Positions 40,824-50,202 are shown, counted from the stretch's first letter. The stretch: 50,624 nucleotides of DNA from Blastocatellia bacterium (GCA_003168335.1 PMSM01000008.1:1-50624), one strand, 5' to 3'. Made by a program: numbers and translations. Notes: generated by a model from the sequence alone, not told the origin.

Positions 40824-41540
40824 TCACGCGGATGGTAACTCGACTATCGCCGCGGGATCGACGCCGCCCGCGTCGGTGCCGAGCAACGCTGACAAGTCAC
40901 ACGCGACCAGGTCGCCAATACGCCCGATCGTCAGATCTGCCGCAGGATACGCGACGATGTTTTTGGGGTCGAGCGCGTAGTGTCCCTGGCGCGGGAAGAC
41001 GGTGGTCAGTCGCTTCCCCCAAACTTGTTTCATCGCGGCCAGAATGCGCAGCTTGTCATCGATCATAACGTAGTGCCGTGCTGGAAAGCGTTGCGAGACA
41101 TCGGCGAGCATTTGCTCTTTGTGGATGTAGATCAGTACGCGACCCTCAACTGCCTCCCACAGTCCTGAGCGCTGGACTTTGCGCGGCTGAAAGACTACAT
41201 CGCCATCCGATAGGATGACCGTCAGCCCCCATTCGCGAAGATGTTCGATTGCGTCAAGTGATCCGGGATACAGCCGGTTGGCGAACGGATAGTCAATCAG
41301 GAAGGCGGACATCTGCAGTAGCTGAGGATCGTTCATGGCGCCAAGCCGGTAGCGTTGCAATGCTCCCAGATAGTCCGCGTAGCCGAGATCAGCGCGCAAC
41401 GCCTCCAGGATTTCCCAGTATCGATCCCGGTTCCTGGGGCCGAACTCGTGTTCGAGATGAGTTTGTAGATCGGCCTCTACCCGATCGTTGTCGAGCAGCG
41501 TGTTGTCGCAGTCAAACAGGAAGACGACGTCATCTGGCAT
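40824..41540 (-). CDS. HAD-superfamily hydrolase
   Basis: 238 residues. HAD motif I FLFDCDNTLLDND with nucleophile and acid/base Asp, motif II VILSDGD (Ser), motif III Lys in the RKVQRSGLW region, and motif IV YVMIDDKLRIL. A helical cap lies between motifs I and II. Phosphatase on a small metabolite is likely; substrate unknown. Only 40 bp from the phosphoglucomutase start and 18 bp from the CBS segment upstream, so all may be co-transcribed. Confidence 0.88.
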   Translation of the reverse strand: MPDDVVFLFDCDNTLLDNDRVEADLQTHLEHEFGPRNRDRYWEILEALRADLGYADYLGALQRYRLGAMNDPQLLQMSAFLIDYPFANRLYPGSLDAIEHLREWGLTVILSDGDVVFQPRKVQRSGLWEAVEGRVLIYIHKEQMLADVSQRFPARHYVMIDDKLRILAAMKQVWGKRLTTVFPRQGHYALDPKNIVAYPAADLTIGRIGDLVACDLSALLGTDAGGVDPAAIVELPSA

Positions 41541-41558
41541 TTTCAGGCGGTCCCCAGA

Positions 41559-42689
41559 TCAGCCGTGCAATTCGGCGCGCGTCTGTAGCGTGCGCAGGAT
41601 GTGACCGCGCGAGATGATTCCCGCGATACGGCCATCTTTGATTACTGGTAACTGATTCACGTCCTCACGTCCCATTGTTTCCAGCGCCTTCGTGACCGAC
41701 GTGTCTGGCCTGACCGTGTGCAGCCGGTCGAGCGGTTGCATTACCTCATTAACCGTCGTATAGGGCCAACGTGTCCTGGGAACTGCCTTCACCTCATGCG
41801 GCGTGATAATTCCCGCGATGCTACCCTTCTCCTCTACCACGAAGCATCGCTGGCCGGTCCGCAGCAGATGTTCGTCCACTAACGTTTGCAAATTATCGAG
41901 CCCGTCCACTCGGGAACAGTCCTGCGTCATGACGTCACCGACGCGAATGCCCCGCAAAATCTCTGCGATCCTCAAGTGCTCATAACTTGATCGCGCGGCC
42001 CCCAACAAGAACCAACCGATGAACGCCATCCACAATCCGCCAAAGCCTGCGCCGTTGAAAAACCGGAAGACGCCCCAGACGATGAATACGAAGGCCACGA
42101 ACTGGCCTGAAAGTGATGCTATGCGAGTGGCGCGATCGGCATCGCCCGTAACCTACCAGACGATGGCCCGAAATACTCGCCCGCCATCGAGTGGGTAACC
42201 GGGAATCATATTGAAGACGCCAAGGGCAATGTTGATAACACCGAGCCACATCAACATTGCCACCAGCGGCGTTTCCGGCGTCGTCGGCGTTCTCCAGCCG
42301 AACAAACTCGCGAGCCCGAGACAGACAGAGCCAATGATGACGCTGGCAATCGGGCCGACGATCGCCATCCAGAATTCTGTCTTCGGATCGGTGGCGTCTT
42401 TTTCAATCTGCGCCACGCCGCCAAGCGCAAACAGCGTGATCGAGCGCACTGGCAAGCCGCGAGCTTTGGCTACCGCTGCATGCGACAATTCGTGCAGGAT
42501 GATGGACACGAAGAACAATGCCGCGGTGACAATTGCCGTGGCCCAGATCGTGACCTCACCCCACTGAGGATTGGCGGCATGAAACTGGCCGGCAAGCGAA
42601 AGCGCTACCAGCAAAGCGATGATCAGCCAACTGTAGTGCAATCCGATTTGAATACCGAAGATGCGTCCGAGCCTTATTTGTGCTTTCAT
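41559..42689 (-). pseudogene. Site-2 protease (M50) with CBS pair, interrupted by an in-frame TAG
   Basis: Two open segments in one frame, 42689-42156 and 42152-41559, separated only by TAG at 42153-42155; frame and homology continue across it ([12 protein letters not shown], stop, VTGDADRATRIASLSG). Relatives usually have a second Trp at this place, so TGG to TAG is the simplest change. Residues before the stop carry HELSH (HExxH zinc site) and [12 protein letters not shown]; after it come two more membrane helices and two CBS domains (VGDVMTQDC, VNEVMQPL). The full protein would have 376 residues, as expected. Start ATG 42689 has GGAGGAG. Without readthrough, only a truncated membrane protease would be made; a GTG at 42098 could restart the CBS part. 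Confidence 0.85.
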
Positions 42690-43005
42690 AACGCTTCTCC
42701 TCCAGTTCTGGTCGCTCCTGTCCCCAGCGCGTGAGAAGGGAGGGCCGAAAAGGTCAACGCTCTCCGTACCGCCGAACTACTCTCGCCGCATCCCATGCTG
42801 CTTTTAGCGTCAAATAGATTTGACCACTCGGAAGAGCATCAGTCTGTGCGTTAGCTCACATTAGCGAGCGATCTCCATCTTTGCTTAACTTTGAAAATGA
42901 CGCACGACGTGCGAAGTTTTGAGCAGACGATCCTGGCGGAAGACGTCTTCGTCGAACGAACTAAACACGTGGGCAGTAGTTTACGATTCGGCGCGCCGGA
43001 AACAT
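42690..43005. other. Gap between YwiC-like and site-2 protease genes
   Basis: 316 bp. The ribosome binding site of the protease gene lies at the left edge. I see no promoter that stands out, no hairpin and no gene; a plus-strand frame at 42891-43271 mostly runs antisense to the YwiC-like gene and has no recognisable features. Confidence 0.45.
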
Positions 43006-43824
43006 TTACCATCCGACAACGTGGCCCAGGACCACAGCACATACTGTCATGGCGCCGAAGCCAAGTTCGCGCAACCCAAGCCTTTTCGGCGTCACTCGCT
43101 TGCCAGATTCTGAGAAACCAATCAAGGCGCGCACGAGCAGGATCACCAACGCGGCAACTGCCAGAAACGGCGCCACTCCCCCACGCGCAAGCCCAAACAC
43201 GATCAGAATCGCCAGCGCATGCGCAATTATCACCATGCGCGGTGATGCCGGTTTGCGATGCAGGATCCTGAGCCGGGCCCGGAGATATAGAATCGTCGGG
43301 ACTGTGCGTGCCGCTAAGATGATCCACAGTCCGAACGCCGCCGGACGCGGCCAACCACCGGCTATTGCAATCGCGGCCGCGACCGCGCCGATTGAAATCG
43401 ATCCGGCCAATTCAGCAATTAGTGAGCGGCTGCGGCCCAATGAATCATGAAACAACTGGACGATCGTGAAAGGCGCCGCAAATAGCAGCGGCAGCAGGAA
43501 ACCTATACCGGCGGTCTTGATGGCAAGGGCGAGACCCAACGTTGCGATGCAGACATAAAGTACTGCAAAGCGTTCCGCGAGTGGGGTGCGAGGCATTCGT
43601 CGGCCCCGTCGCCAGTCACCAATTGCCAACTTGAAAGGGTGCCGCGACAGAAAGGCTCCCACCGCGCCGACCGAAAGAAATAGCCCTGCCAACGAAGGCG
43701 CCAGCAGCAGCCCGAGTACGATGGGCTCAAACAAAAGGCCCCACCCTCCATGTTCCGCGGGCAAGGCAACGGGCCTGATACGAATGCCACGGCGCGAAGC
43801 TTTGAGATTGCCAGCGGCTATCAA
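43006..43824 (-). CDS. YwiC-like membrane protein
   Basis: 272 residues with about eight transmembrane segments. The N-terminal VALPAEHGGWGLLFEPIVLGLLLAP is the hallmark PxEHGGWG of the YwiC-like family, whose Bacillus founder is encoded beside the nitrate reductase genes. Function unknown; a link to nitrate or nitrite handling is supported here by the molybdoenzyme operon 4 kb away and the hemerythrin/Crp cluster. Start TTG at 43824 overlaps the stop of the hemerythrin gene (TTGA), suggesting translational coupling; no ATG is available near the conserved N-terminus. Confidence 0.82.
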   Translation of the reverse strand: MIAAGNLKASRRGIRIRPVALPAEHGGWGLLFEPIVLGLLLAPSLAGLFLSVGAVGAFLSRHPFKLAIGDWRRGRRMPRTPLAERFAVLYVCIATLGLALAIKTAGIGFLLPLLFAAPFTIVQLFHDSLGRSRSLIAELAGSISIGAVAAAIAIAGGWPRPAAFGLWIILAARTVPTILYLRARLRILHRKPASPRMVIIAHALAILIVFGLARGGVAPFLAVAALVILLVRALIGFSESGKRVTPKRLGLRELGFGAMTVCAVVLGHVVGW

Positions 43825-44414
43825 TTTACCTCCGAGAACCCATTAGTCACCGCCGCTTCATCACGGAATCGTGGCGGCAGATTCTTCAACTCGTCACGTA
43901 TTTCCACCGCGAGCGCGTTCTGCTCCTCTGGTCCGAAGAGTTTTGCCGGCAAACGATAAACCAGTTCTTCTTCCAACTTGTTATGAGATTCGAGGCGGTT
44001 GCGGACCGTCGCTAAGGTTCGCCGCACGCCTTCGATCTCAACCGTGCGATCACCGCCGGCCGTAGTTCGACAATCGCGCATGACCTTAACAGCGCCCGCC
44101 AGCTCGTGCATGAAAGAGTCATGGTCATCGTGGAGTTGCGCGATTGCCTCACGCGCTTCCGCTGAAGAGAGAGTCTCGTCGCCGCCCTTAACAGTGCCTC
44201 CGTCCAAAGCCTCGAGGATGCCGGGAAACAGATGCAAGTGTTCGGCGCGAATGTGCATGGCGAGGCGCGCCCAAAAAAGATCGAGACGCGCGAACGCCTT
44301 CGCGGCGTCGCCTTCGTCAAGCGCTGCCAGAAGCGCGGCCAGGAATTTGCCCAGCGCCTCATGATCCTCGGCGAGCAGTCTCTCCGCGCTTTGTGATTCT
44401 TCCGTCGATGGCAC
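43821..44414 (-). CDS. Hemerythrin-domain protein (copy 2)
   Basis: 197 residues, GTG start at 44414. Same ligand pattern as copy 1 at 15223-15786: AEDHEALGKFL, HIRAEHLHLFPG, LHDDHDSFMHEL and ESHNKLEEELVYRLPAKL. The two proteins align along their full length, and the DNA around the start (TTTAATGTAYTAGCGACGTG) is nearly the same. Di-iron O2 or NO binding is inferred from the family. Second gene of an operon with the hemerythrin gene at 44427-45041 (12-bp gap) and the coupled YwiC-like gene. Confidence 0.9.
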   Translation of the reverse strand: MPSTEESQSAERLLAEDHEALGKFLAALLAALDEGDAAKAFARLDLFWARLAMHIRAEHLHLFPGILEALDGGTVKGGDETLSSAEAREAIAQLHDDHDSFMHELAGAVKVMRDCRTTAGGDRTVEIEGVRRTLATVRNRLESHNKLEEELVYRLPAKLFGPEEQNALAVEIRDELKNLPPRFRDEAAVTNGFSEVN

Positions 44415-44426
44415 GTCGCTAGTACA

Positions 44427-45041
44427 TTAAACCATCCGCCCTGCTTGCGCCGATCGCGAGGCCTCGAGCTTTTGCAAAATGTCCTTGCGACGGGCACGCA
44501 TCTCTTCGCCCAACGCCTGAATCTCGCTGGCGGGCAAGACCTCCGACGCGATCGGAAAGACAAAGTTGTTTTCGAGAAGTATGTGCGGGCGGTAAAGGGT
44601 GGTGAGTTCTGCCACGAGTTCATTGAATCGGTCCAACTCTTTTGCCTCGGCCGAGCCGTCGCGAGGAAGGATTCCAACCAACTCGTCAATTTCTGCGTGC
44701 AGCTGTTCACCTCTGCGGTGCTGCGATTCAAGCTCGGTCATCGCCGCCAGCGCATCCCGGGCAGTTCCGCCTCGCTCGCGCAGACGCGGGAAGAGCGAAA
44801 CTTCTTCGTCTTCCGTGTGCTTGACGCCCGGAATAGCAAAGTGCGCGCACGCGCCGTCTATCGCCGCGAACACCCGAGGTAGTGATTGGGTATCGCCTGC
44901 GCGCAGGATTTCCCCAGCCCGTTCGAGCGCGCTTAACTGCGCTTCTATTCGCTCGTGACAGTGCACCAACAGTCCGAGCGGATTCGTGAAGTCCGGGATA
45001 TGCGGTTGGTTTATGGTTAACACGCTGCTGATAGTCGTCAT
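44427..45041 (-). CDS. Hemerythrin-domain protein (copy 3, divergent)
   Basis: 204 residues from ATG at 45041 with AAAGGA upstream; the frame is open further to 45167 but that part lies in a repeat. HHE motifs: LGLLVHCHERIEAQL, FAIPGVKHTEDEEVSLFPRL, ESQHRRGEQLHAEI and YRPHILLENNFVFPIA. The pattern resembles the YtfE/DUF-type hemerythrins linked to nitrosative stress but without their N-terminal domain. First gene of the operon and divergent from the Crp/Fnr gene; the palindrome at 45310 lies in the shared control region. Confidence 0.9.
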   Translation of the reverse strand: MTTISSVLTINQPHIPDFTNPLGLLVHCHERIEAQLSALERAGEILRAGDTQSLPRVFAAIDGACAHFAIPGVKHTEDEEVSLFPRLRERGGTARDALAAMTELESQHRRGEQLHAEIDELVGILPRDGSAEAKELDRFNELVAELTTLYRPHILLENNFVFPIASEVLPASEIQALGEEMRARRKDILQKLEASRSAQAGRMV

Positions 45042-45151
45042 TTCATTCAATCCTTTCAAATTGCGATTCTCTAGAGTCGCAGACTCTCGATGTCTGATTC
45101 TGGGGTAGTATCTGAGTCTGGTTTCGTGTTCTTTCCCGCTCCACCAGAACA

Positions 45152-45214
45152 ATCCACGAAATAACACGAAACCGCACGAACGAAAGCATTTCCCGTTCGT
45201 GTCTTTTCGTGGAT
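45152..45214. repeat. Inverted repeat of the TTTCGTGGATC family
   Basis: ATCCACGAAATAACACGAAA on the left (45152-45171, continuing in CCGCACGAACG) and TTCGTGTCTTTTCGTGGAT (45196-45214) on the right face each other. A single-arm relative is at 15815-15845. It lies in the leader of the hemerythrin operon. Confidence 0.7.
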
Positions 45215-45309
45215 CGTCTACCTTGAGAGCGCCAATCTCGCGAAACAGGACACTACTGATTCCGGCTCTTCGCTTGAGTCATCATCTGCCTTACCGCGCG
45301 GACGGGAAA

Positions 45310-45321
45310 TGACTTATGTCA
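45310..45321. promoter_or_regulatory. Palindromic operator TGACTTATGTCA, copy 1
   Basis: Perfect dodecamer palindrome except for the two central base pairs, 80 bp upstream of the Crp/Fnr start and about 270 bp upstream of the hemerythrin operon. With flanks it equals GTGACATAAGTCAT on the minus strand, identical over 14 bp to the copy at 46133-46144. Form and context fit a Crp/Fnr-family half-site pair. Confidence 0.68.
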
Positions 45322-45401
45322 CGCCCGGACGCGACTAAACTCGTACGCCGGCTGCCCGGGAGCTTGAATAAGAGCGCCGAAGGGCGTGATGATGTCTCCC
45401 A

Positions 45402-46094
45402 ATGACGCTCGATAAGATTGCCGCGCTCCGGCGCACCAGGCTTTTCGCAGAACTGGATGAGACGACGCTGCGCGTGCTGGCGGAGCGCGCCTTTGATCGA
45501 CGGTTTCAAAAGGATGAAGTGCTATTCGTGGCCGGTGAGGAGGCGCATGGACTGTACGTGATCGTCGCCGGGGCCGTGCGCGCTTTTCGTGTGAGTCTGG
45601 ATGGGCGAGAACAGGTCATTCATGTGGAGCGCGCCGGCGCGACTATTGCCGAAGTGCCGGTCTTTGATGACGGCACTTATCCGTCGACCGCGGCGGCGGA
45701 AGAAGACACGACGGTGCTCTTCATTGATAAGCGCGACGTGCAGCATCTCTGTCTGGAGCACCCGAAGATCACTCTGGCCGCGCTAAAAGTCCTGGCCGGA
45801 CGGTTGCGGCGCTGCGCCGAGCTGGTGGAAGCGCTCTCGCTACGTGAAGTCGGCCAGCGGCTCGCGCGCTTTCTCCTGGCGGAAGCACGTAGAAGCGGCA
45901 CACCGGCAGAGTCTGGCATCAGCATCAATCTCACTCAGACCAACCAACAGATCGCCGCGCGCGTTGGTTCGGTGCGCGAGGTCGTGTCTCGCGCCTTCAC
46001 GCGTCTTCAACACGACGGACTGATCAAAGTCGAAGGGCGCCGGCTCATTATTCCAGATGAAGCAGCGCTGGAGGCGTTCGCCGGCCAGGGTTGA
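45402..46094 (+). CDS. Crp/Fnr-family transcriptional regulator
   Basis: 230 residues. N-terminal cyclic-nucleotide-binding fold (LFAELDETTLRVLAERAF, HGLYVIVAGAVRAFRVSLDGREQVIHV, TIAEVPVFDDGTYPSTAAAEEDT), long dimer helix, then winged helix with recognition segment NQQIAARVGSVREVVSRAFTRLQ. It lacks the N-terminal Cys cluster of FNR, so it is closer to Dnr/NnrR-like or cAMP-independent types. Divergent from the hemerythrin operon, with matching palindromes before it and before the downstream cupin gene, so it probably regulates both and itself. ATG at 45402. Confidence 0.92.
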   Translation: MTLDKIAALRRTRLFAELDETTLRVLAERAFDRRFQKDEVLFVAGEEAHGLYVIVAGAVRAFRVSLDGREQVIHVERAGATIAEVPVFDDGTYPSTAAAEEDTTVLFIDKRDVQHLCLEHPKITLAALKVLAGRLRRCAELVEALSLREVGQRLARFLLAEARRSGTPAESGISINLTQTNQQIAARVGSVREVVSRAFTRLQHDGLIKVEGRRLIIPDEAALEAFAGQG

Positions 46095-46132
46095 TGGAAC
46101 CAGAACTCTTTGGAATTCCTCAAAATGCGGAG

Positions 46133-46144
46133 TGACATAAGTCA
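46133..46144. promoter_or_regulatory. Palindromic operator TGACATAAGTCA, copy 2
   Basis: Same palindrome as 45310-45321 in reverse orientation, with identical flanks (GTGACATAAGTCAT). It lies 83 bp upstream of the cupin start. Confidence 0.68.
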
Positions 46145-46226
46145 TTGTCGTTACCGGCTTCATACCATTAATCTTCCAACCAACGCGAAGGTAATTTTCT
46201 GCTCGTGCGACTGAAAGAAGGATGTT

Positions 46227-46565
46227 ATGAGTGAGAAAGATCAAGTCTCAACAAGAACTGACGAGGTCAAACAACTCGTTGACCTGCTGCAATACCAGGA
46301 TGGCTCTATCGTCAGCCGAGTGTTGCTGAAGAATCAGGGCGGCACGGTAACATTGTTCGCGTTTGATCAGGGCGAGGGCCTAAGCGAGCACACGGCGCCT
46401 TTCGATGCTCTGGTAGTTGTCATCGACGGGGATGCGGACATTGAGATCGCCGGCGAGAGTTTCAAGGTGCGGCAAGGAGAGACCATCACCCTGCCGGCGA
46501 ATCGGCCTCATGCGGTCAAGGCCGCTACCAGATTCAAAATGCTGCTGATCATGATCCGCGCGTAG
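46227..46565 (+). CDS. Small cupin-domain protein
   Basis: 112 residues from ATG at 46227 with AAGGA 6 nt upstream. Single conserved beta-barrel: GEGLSEHTAPFDALVVVIDGDADIEIAG and VRQGETITLPANRPHAVKA. The first cupin motif keeps one His (SEHTAPFD) and the second motif has HAV, so a metal site is possible but incomplete compared with G(X)5HXH. Similar small cupins follow Crp-type regulators in nitrosative-stress loci; precise role unknown. Operator copy 2 sits upstream. Confidence 0.85.
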   Translation: MSEKDQVSTRTDEVKQLVDLLQYQDGSIVSRVLLKNQGGTVTLFAFDQGEGLSEHTAPFDALVVVIDGDADIEIAGESFKVRQGETITLPANRPHAVKAATRFKMLLIMIRA

Positions 46566-46713
46566 CGTGCGGGTGATCTTAACCCCACCCTAAAGCATGA
46601 AGAGTTGGCTCGTCAGCGTCTGGATCCGTACCGCACCCGACTCCAACGGGTTTGGTTCTTTAACGGAGTGGTTATCCACTACTCTTCACGTTCCAAAGTT
46701 GGGCTCAGAGTCG

Positions 46714-49700
46714 TCATTGTCTACCATCAGTCGCGGTGCGGGCAATGATGAATCGTTCAGCTCCGCCTTCTCGCATGTTGAAAACCTTTGGGCGTTGTAT
46801 GCGCTTCTCGTCGGGTTCGATCTCTTCTAGTTGTTTTCCTGACAAGCTTTTTTGTACCGCGATCCGCGGCACTCGCTTAGTGGCGTAGTCAAACCACTCG
46901 TTCAAAAGTATTTGTCCGTTGTGGTCCAAATCGGCCAGGCCGGATTTGATGCCTTCCTCCACGAGAGCATAGGTGAGATAGCTGTGCTGCAATCCCGCCG
47001 ATTCAAACGCCACCTCATCACTTTGCGAAGCCGTAAGGACATACATTCCCTTTTCGTAAGCCAATTGCGCAATTCCTTTGGTATTCATCGGACCTCGCCG
47101 CTCGTCATCGGCCTTAAGTATCTGACCGGAATTGCAAGCATCTATGATCAGGAGCAGTTGACCGACATCCATTGGCTTCAAAACCTCTTCAAGCTCGCGG
47201 TCGGAAATACTGTGGGACAGGATTAGCGTTAACGCCGATTCGTTCAGGGTCGATCTTAGACCCTGGTAACCGAGATCATAGGGGATCAGATAGAAGCGAT
47301 CCTCTTTCGCCGTTCCGTGACCGGAGAAATAAAAAATCACAGCGTCTTCGGGCTGCGCCGCTTTGATTTTCAACAGAGCGGCGGGAACTTCCTTCGGCAG
47401 GGGATTCTTCACACTCCCGGCCAGTAATTTCAAGGCCAAGAGAATGTTTTCCTTGGTGGCATCAGCATTAAACAGCGATATGACTTCGACGGGCCGATAT
47501 TGACGCAGCAGCTCCTGCTGGCTCTTTAACTCTGCACCAATATCGGTGGCGTCAGCGACACTATAATTGAGATTGTACTGTGAATTCGCGTAACTACCGA
47601 CACCTACCACGAGCAGGTAGGCAGTGCCCTCACGTCGCAGCGTCTCCGAACCATGTATCGATAGCTGAGCGTCAGTGGACTTGATGTTCTCTCGGTTGAA
47701 AGCGTACGCGGTAAAATCGTTTTCGCCTGCCACGATCGGTACGCTCGCCTCAATAGTCAGTCGGGGAGAGCCTCGCAAAACATCGCCGGACCAGGTTTGC
47801 ACCAGCAGTCCATTACGAAATAGCCGAAGATCCCGCGCGCCGCTGCCTTCCCCATGTTCGGCGTCTGAAGGGGCTTCGGTGATGTCCATCTTGAGACGAA
47901 CGGTGCGCTTGGCGAGACTCTCAGTCAGCGGATATTCTTCACTTCGCAAGATAATCTGCGGCTGACGCCTGTCTTTTCTTAAGATGTCTTGCTTCGCTTT
48001 AGGATTCTTGTTAGCGAAAATATCAGCGATCAAACCAGGATAGAAAAATTCGTTGAAGAATGACTCGACAGAAGCCACCTTAAACGTGCTCTGATCAAAA
48101 CGCCAGAGCAGAAACTTCCACGCCGCCTGAGAGCCGTCGAACAGCCCGCCCGGGGTAACCACCAGCCAATCATCGCTTTCTGGAATTGAAACCATTAGAG
48201 CGGCCAACGTGCCACTCTCGCAGTTCCACACGATCATACTTCCATCGCCGTGGGCGGATATTAGCCATCGTGAATCATTACTGAAATCAATACCATTAAT
48301 TTCTCCAGACACCCCAAGCAACGTGCGAACTTCTGCTCCGGTTTTGGGATCCCAGAGCCTCACGGTCTGGTCCATGCCACCGGACGCCAGCCAACGTCCA
48401 TCCCGGCTGAACGAAAGCGTGAAGATTTCACCATTGTGCCCACTCATTGTGCGCGCTTCGCCGCCCTTCACGTTGGCGAGGCTGAACAATGCAATCTTGC
48501 TATCAGCCGTTCCTGCCGCCAACATCGTGCCGTCAGGGTTAATGGCGATGGCATTCACCTCATCACTGAGTTGCACAGAGGTTCTTGCAGCAGCTCCCTT
48601 GGTAAGATCCCAGAGTCCGATGGTCTTGTCTGTGCTGCCGGAAGCAATCAACGACGAATTTGGAACGAAAGCGAGGCTGGTGATTTCTCCGGTGTGCCCG
48701 GTCAGAATCCTCTCTTGTTTAGTTACCAGATTCAGCAAATGAACAGTTCGTCCAGTTCCCGCGGCAGCCAACCACTTTCCATCGGGACTGAAAGCGATTG
48801 AATGGATCATCTCCTGGCTATAGGTCCCTGTATAGACTTCACGTCCGCCATTCATATCCCACAGTTTAAATTCGCCGCTGTTGCTGGCGGATGCGAGCCA
48901 ACGACTGTCGGGACTAAAGGCGACCGCTGTCACCCAACCTTTATGTCCGGCAAGTCTCGGCATTTCCCGACCGGTTGCGATTTGCCACACCCTAATGGTC
49001 CGATCATTTGTTCCCGCAGCGAGCCAGCGGCCATCATGGCTGAAGGCGACCGAGAGAAAACTCGCCGCGCGACTCTCCAGTGTTCGCAGCACCTTGCCGT
49101 TGGTTGGGCTGCGTAACTCCACTAATCTATCGCCCATGCTTGACGCCATGAGGCCGCCATCATTACTAAGGCACGCAAATAGGAGCGCTCCCACTTCTGA
49201 ATCGCCGGGCACAGCGCGTTTTTGTTTTCCCGTCTTGGCATCCCAGAAAACCATCATCCCATCGGCGCTGGTCGCCAGGACTTCCTCGTCGCTAGTGAAC
49301 CCAGTGGCCAAAATTGTGCGGGAGCTGTATTTCATTGTGCGGAGATCTCGTCCGCCTGCCAATTCCCAGAGTACGAGCAGTCCATCATCGCTTCCCGACA
49401 ACAAACTCTTGCCGTCCCTGCCAAAGGTCAGGGTGGTAATTTTTTTGAGGTGCTTGTTGAGGGTTCGCAGCGGACTCCAGTTGGCGGTATCCCACAGTTT
49501 GATACTATTATCTCCGCTGCCTGACGCCAGGGTCTTGCCGTCAGGACTGATAGCCAGAGCGGTGATTCCGCTCGCATGGCCTTTAAGGGTTTGCACCTCC
49601 CGGCCCGAACCAGCATCCCAAACCCTGATGGTGTTGTCTGTGCTTCCTGAAATAATCCACCGGTCATCCGGACTAAACAGAACGGCTTCCACAGGGCCCC

Positions 49701-50184
49701 CGTGGCCTCCGAGCGTCTGGATTTCGCGACCCGAAGAGACATTCCAAAGTTTTACCGTGCGATCGTTACTACCAGAAGCCAGGAGTTCGCCGTTCCGATT
49801 GACGGCGAGGGACTTAACCCAATTCTTATGGCCATGCAAAGCGCGAAGCTCGCGACCGGATTCGACGTCCCATAGCCTGATGGTGTTGTCAGCGCTGCCG
49901 GACGCAAGCCAGCGGTGATCTGGCGCAAAGACAGCGCAATTAATTCTCGAGCTGTGCCCGGTCTGAACGACTAATTCAGGCGGCGCATTCTCTGGAGCGG
50001 AGGATTGTGAAGGTGATTGTGTCAGCCCGTAGAACAAGAGAACGACGCCGACGGCGAAGGCCAAACGCCAATAGTGAGAATCGTGGGTTTTCCTGGTTGA
50101 TTGTATTGCGGACGCGCGCATACTCAGATCTCGGTTGTTCGGCTGGTAGTTAGTTGGCCAAGCCCGCGACATCGCGGTAACCAT
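46714..50184 (-). CDS. Membrane-anchored WD40-repeat caspase-like (C14) protein
   Basis: 1156 residues from ATG at 50184; ATG at 50121 (22nd codon) is equally plausible and closer to the membrane helix (LAFAVGVVLLFYGL). Then about 14 WD40 repeats (LASGSADNTIRLWD, LASGSNDRTVKLWN and so on), about residues 80-690. A linker with beta-type sequence leads to a caspase domain from about 855 (LLVVGVGSYANS), with His in FYFSGHGTA near 956 and Cys in IIDACNSGQ near 1016, both catalytic residues present. An EF-hand-like loop DLDHNGQILLNEW follows. Bacterial proteins of this layout are proposed signalling or cell-death proteases. No partner gene is evident. Confidence 0.93.
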   Translation of the reverse strand: MVTAMSRAWPTNYQPNNRDLSMRASAIQSTRKTHDSHYWRLAFAVGVVLLFYGLTQSPSQSSAPENAPPELVVQTGHSSRINCAVFAPDHRWLASGSADNTIRLWDVESGRELRALHGHKNWVKSLAVNRNGELLASGSNDRTVKLWNVSSGREIQTLGGHGGPVEAVLFSPDDRWIISGSTDNTIRVWDAGSGREVQTLKGHASGITALAISPDGKTLASGSGDNSIKLWDTANWSPLRTLNKHLKKITTLTFGRDGKSLLSGSDDGLLVLWELAGGRDLRTMKYSSRTILATGFTSDEEVLATSADGMMVFWDAKTGKQKRAVPGDSEVGALLFACLSNDGGLMASSMGDRLVELRSPTNGKVLRTLESRAASFLSVAFSHDGRWLAAGTNDRTIRVWQIATGREMPRLAGHKGWVTAVAFSPDSRWLASASNSGEFKLWDMNGGREVYTGTYSQEMIHSIAFSPDGKWLAAAGTGRTVHLLNLVTKQERILTGHTGEITSLAFVPNSSLIASGSTDKTIGLWDLTKGAAARTSVQLSDEVNAIAINPDGTMLAAGTADSKIALFSLANVKGGEARTMSGHNGEIFTLSFSRDGRWLASGGMDQTVRLWDPKTGAEVRTLLGVSGEINGIDFSNDSRWLISAHGDGSMIVWNCESGTLAALMVSIPESDDWLVVTPGGLFDGSQAAWKFLLWRFDQSTFKVASVESFFNEFFYPGLIADIFANKNPKAKQDILRKDRRQPQIILRSEEYPLTESLAKRTVRLKMDITEAPSDAEHGEGSGARDLRLFRNGLLVQTWSGDVLRGSPRLTIEASVPIVAGENDFTAYAFNRENIKSTDAQLSIHGSETLRREGTAYLLVVGVGSYANSQYNLNYSVADATDIGAELKSQQELLRQYRPVEVISLFNADATKENILLALKLLAGSVKNPLPKEVPAALLKIKAAQPEDAVIFYFSGHGTAKEDRFYLIPYDLGYQGLRSTLNESALTLILSHSISDRELEEVLKPMDVGQLLLIIDACNSGQILKADDERRGPMNTKGIAQLAYEKGMYVLTASQSDEVAFESAGLQHSYLTYALVEEGIKSGLADLDHNGQILLNEWFDYATKRVPRIAVQKSLSGKQLEEIEPDEKRIQRPKVFNMREGGAERFIIARTATDGRQ

Positions 50185-50202
50185 TGTTCACAGAAGAGAT
50201 TG

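Noticed and set aside
44012-44731. 239-codon minus frame across the hemerythrin genes
   Set aside because: It is a shifted frame of two well-supported hemerythrin genes and is rich in Arg, Ser and Cys as expected for a shadow.
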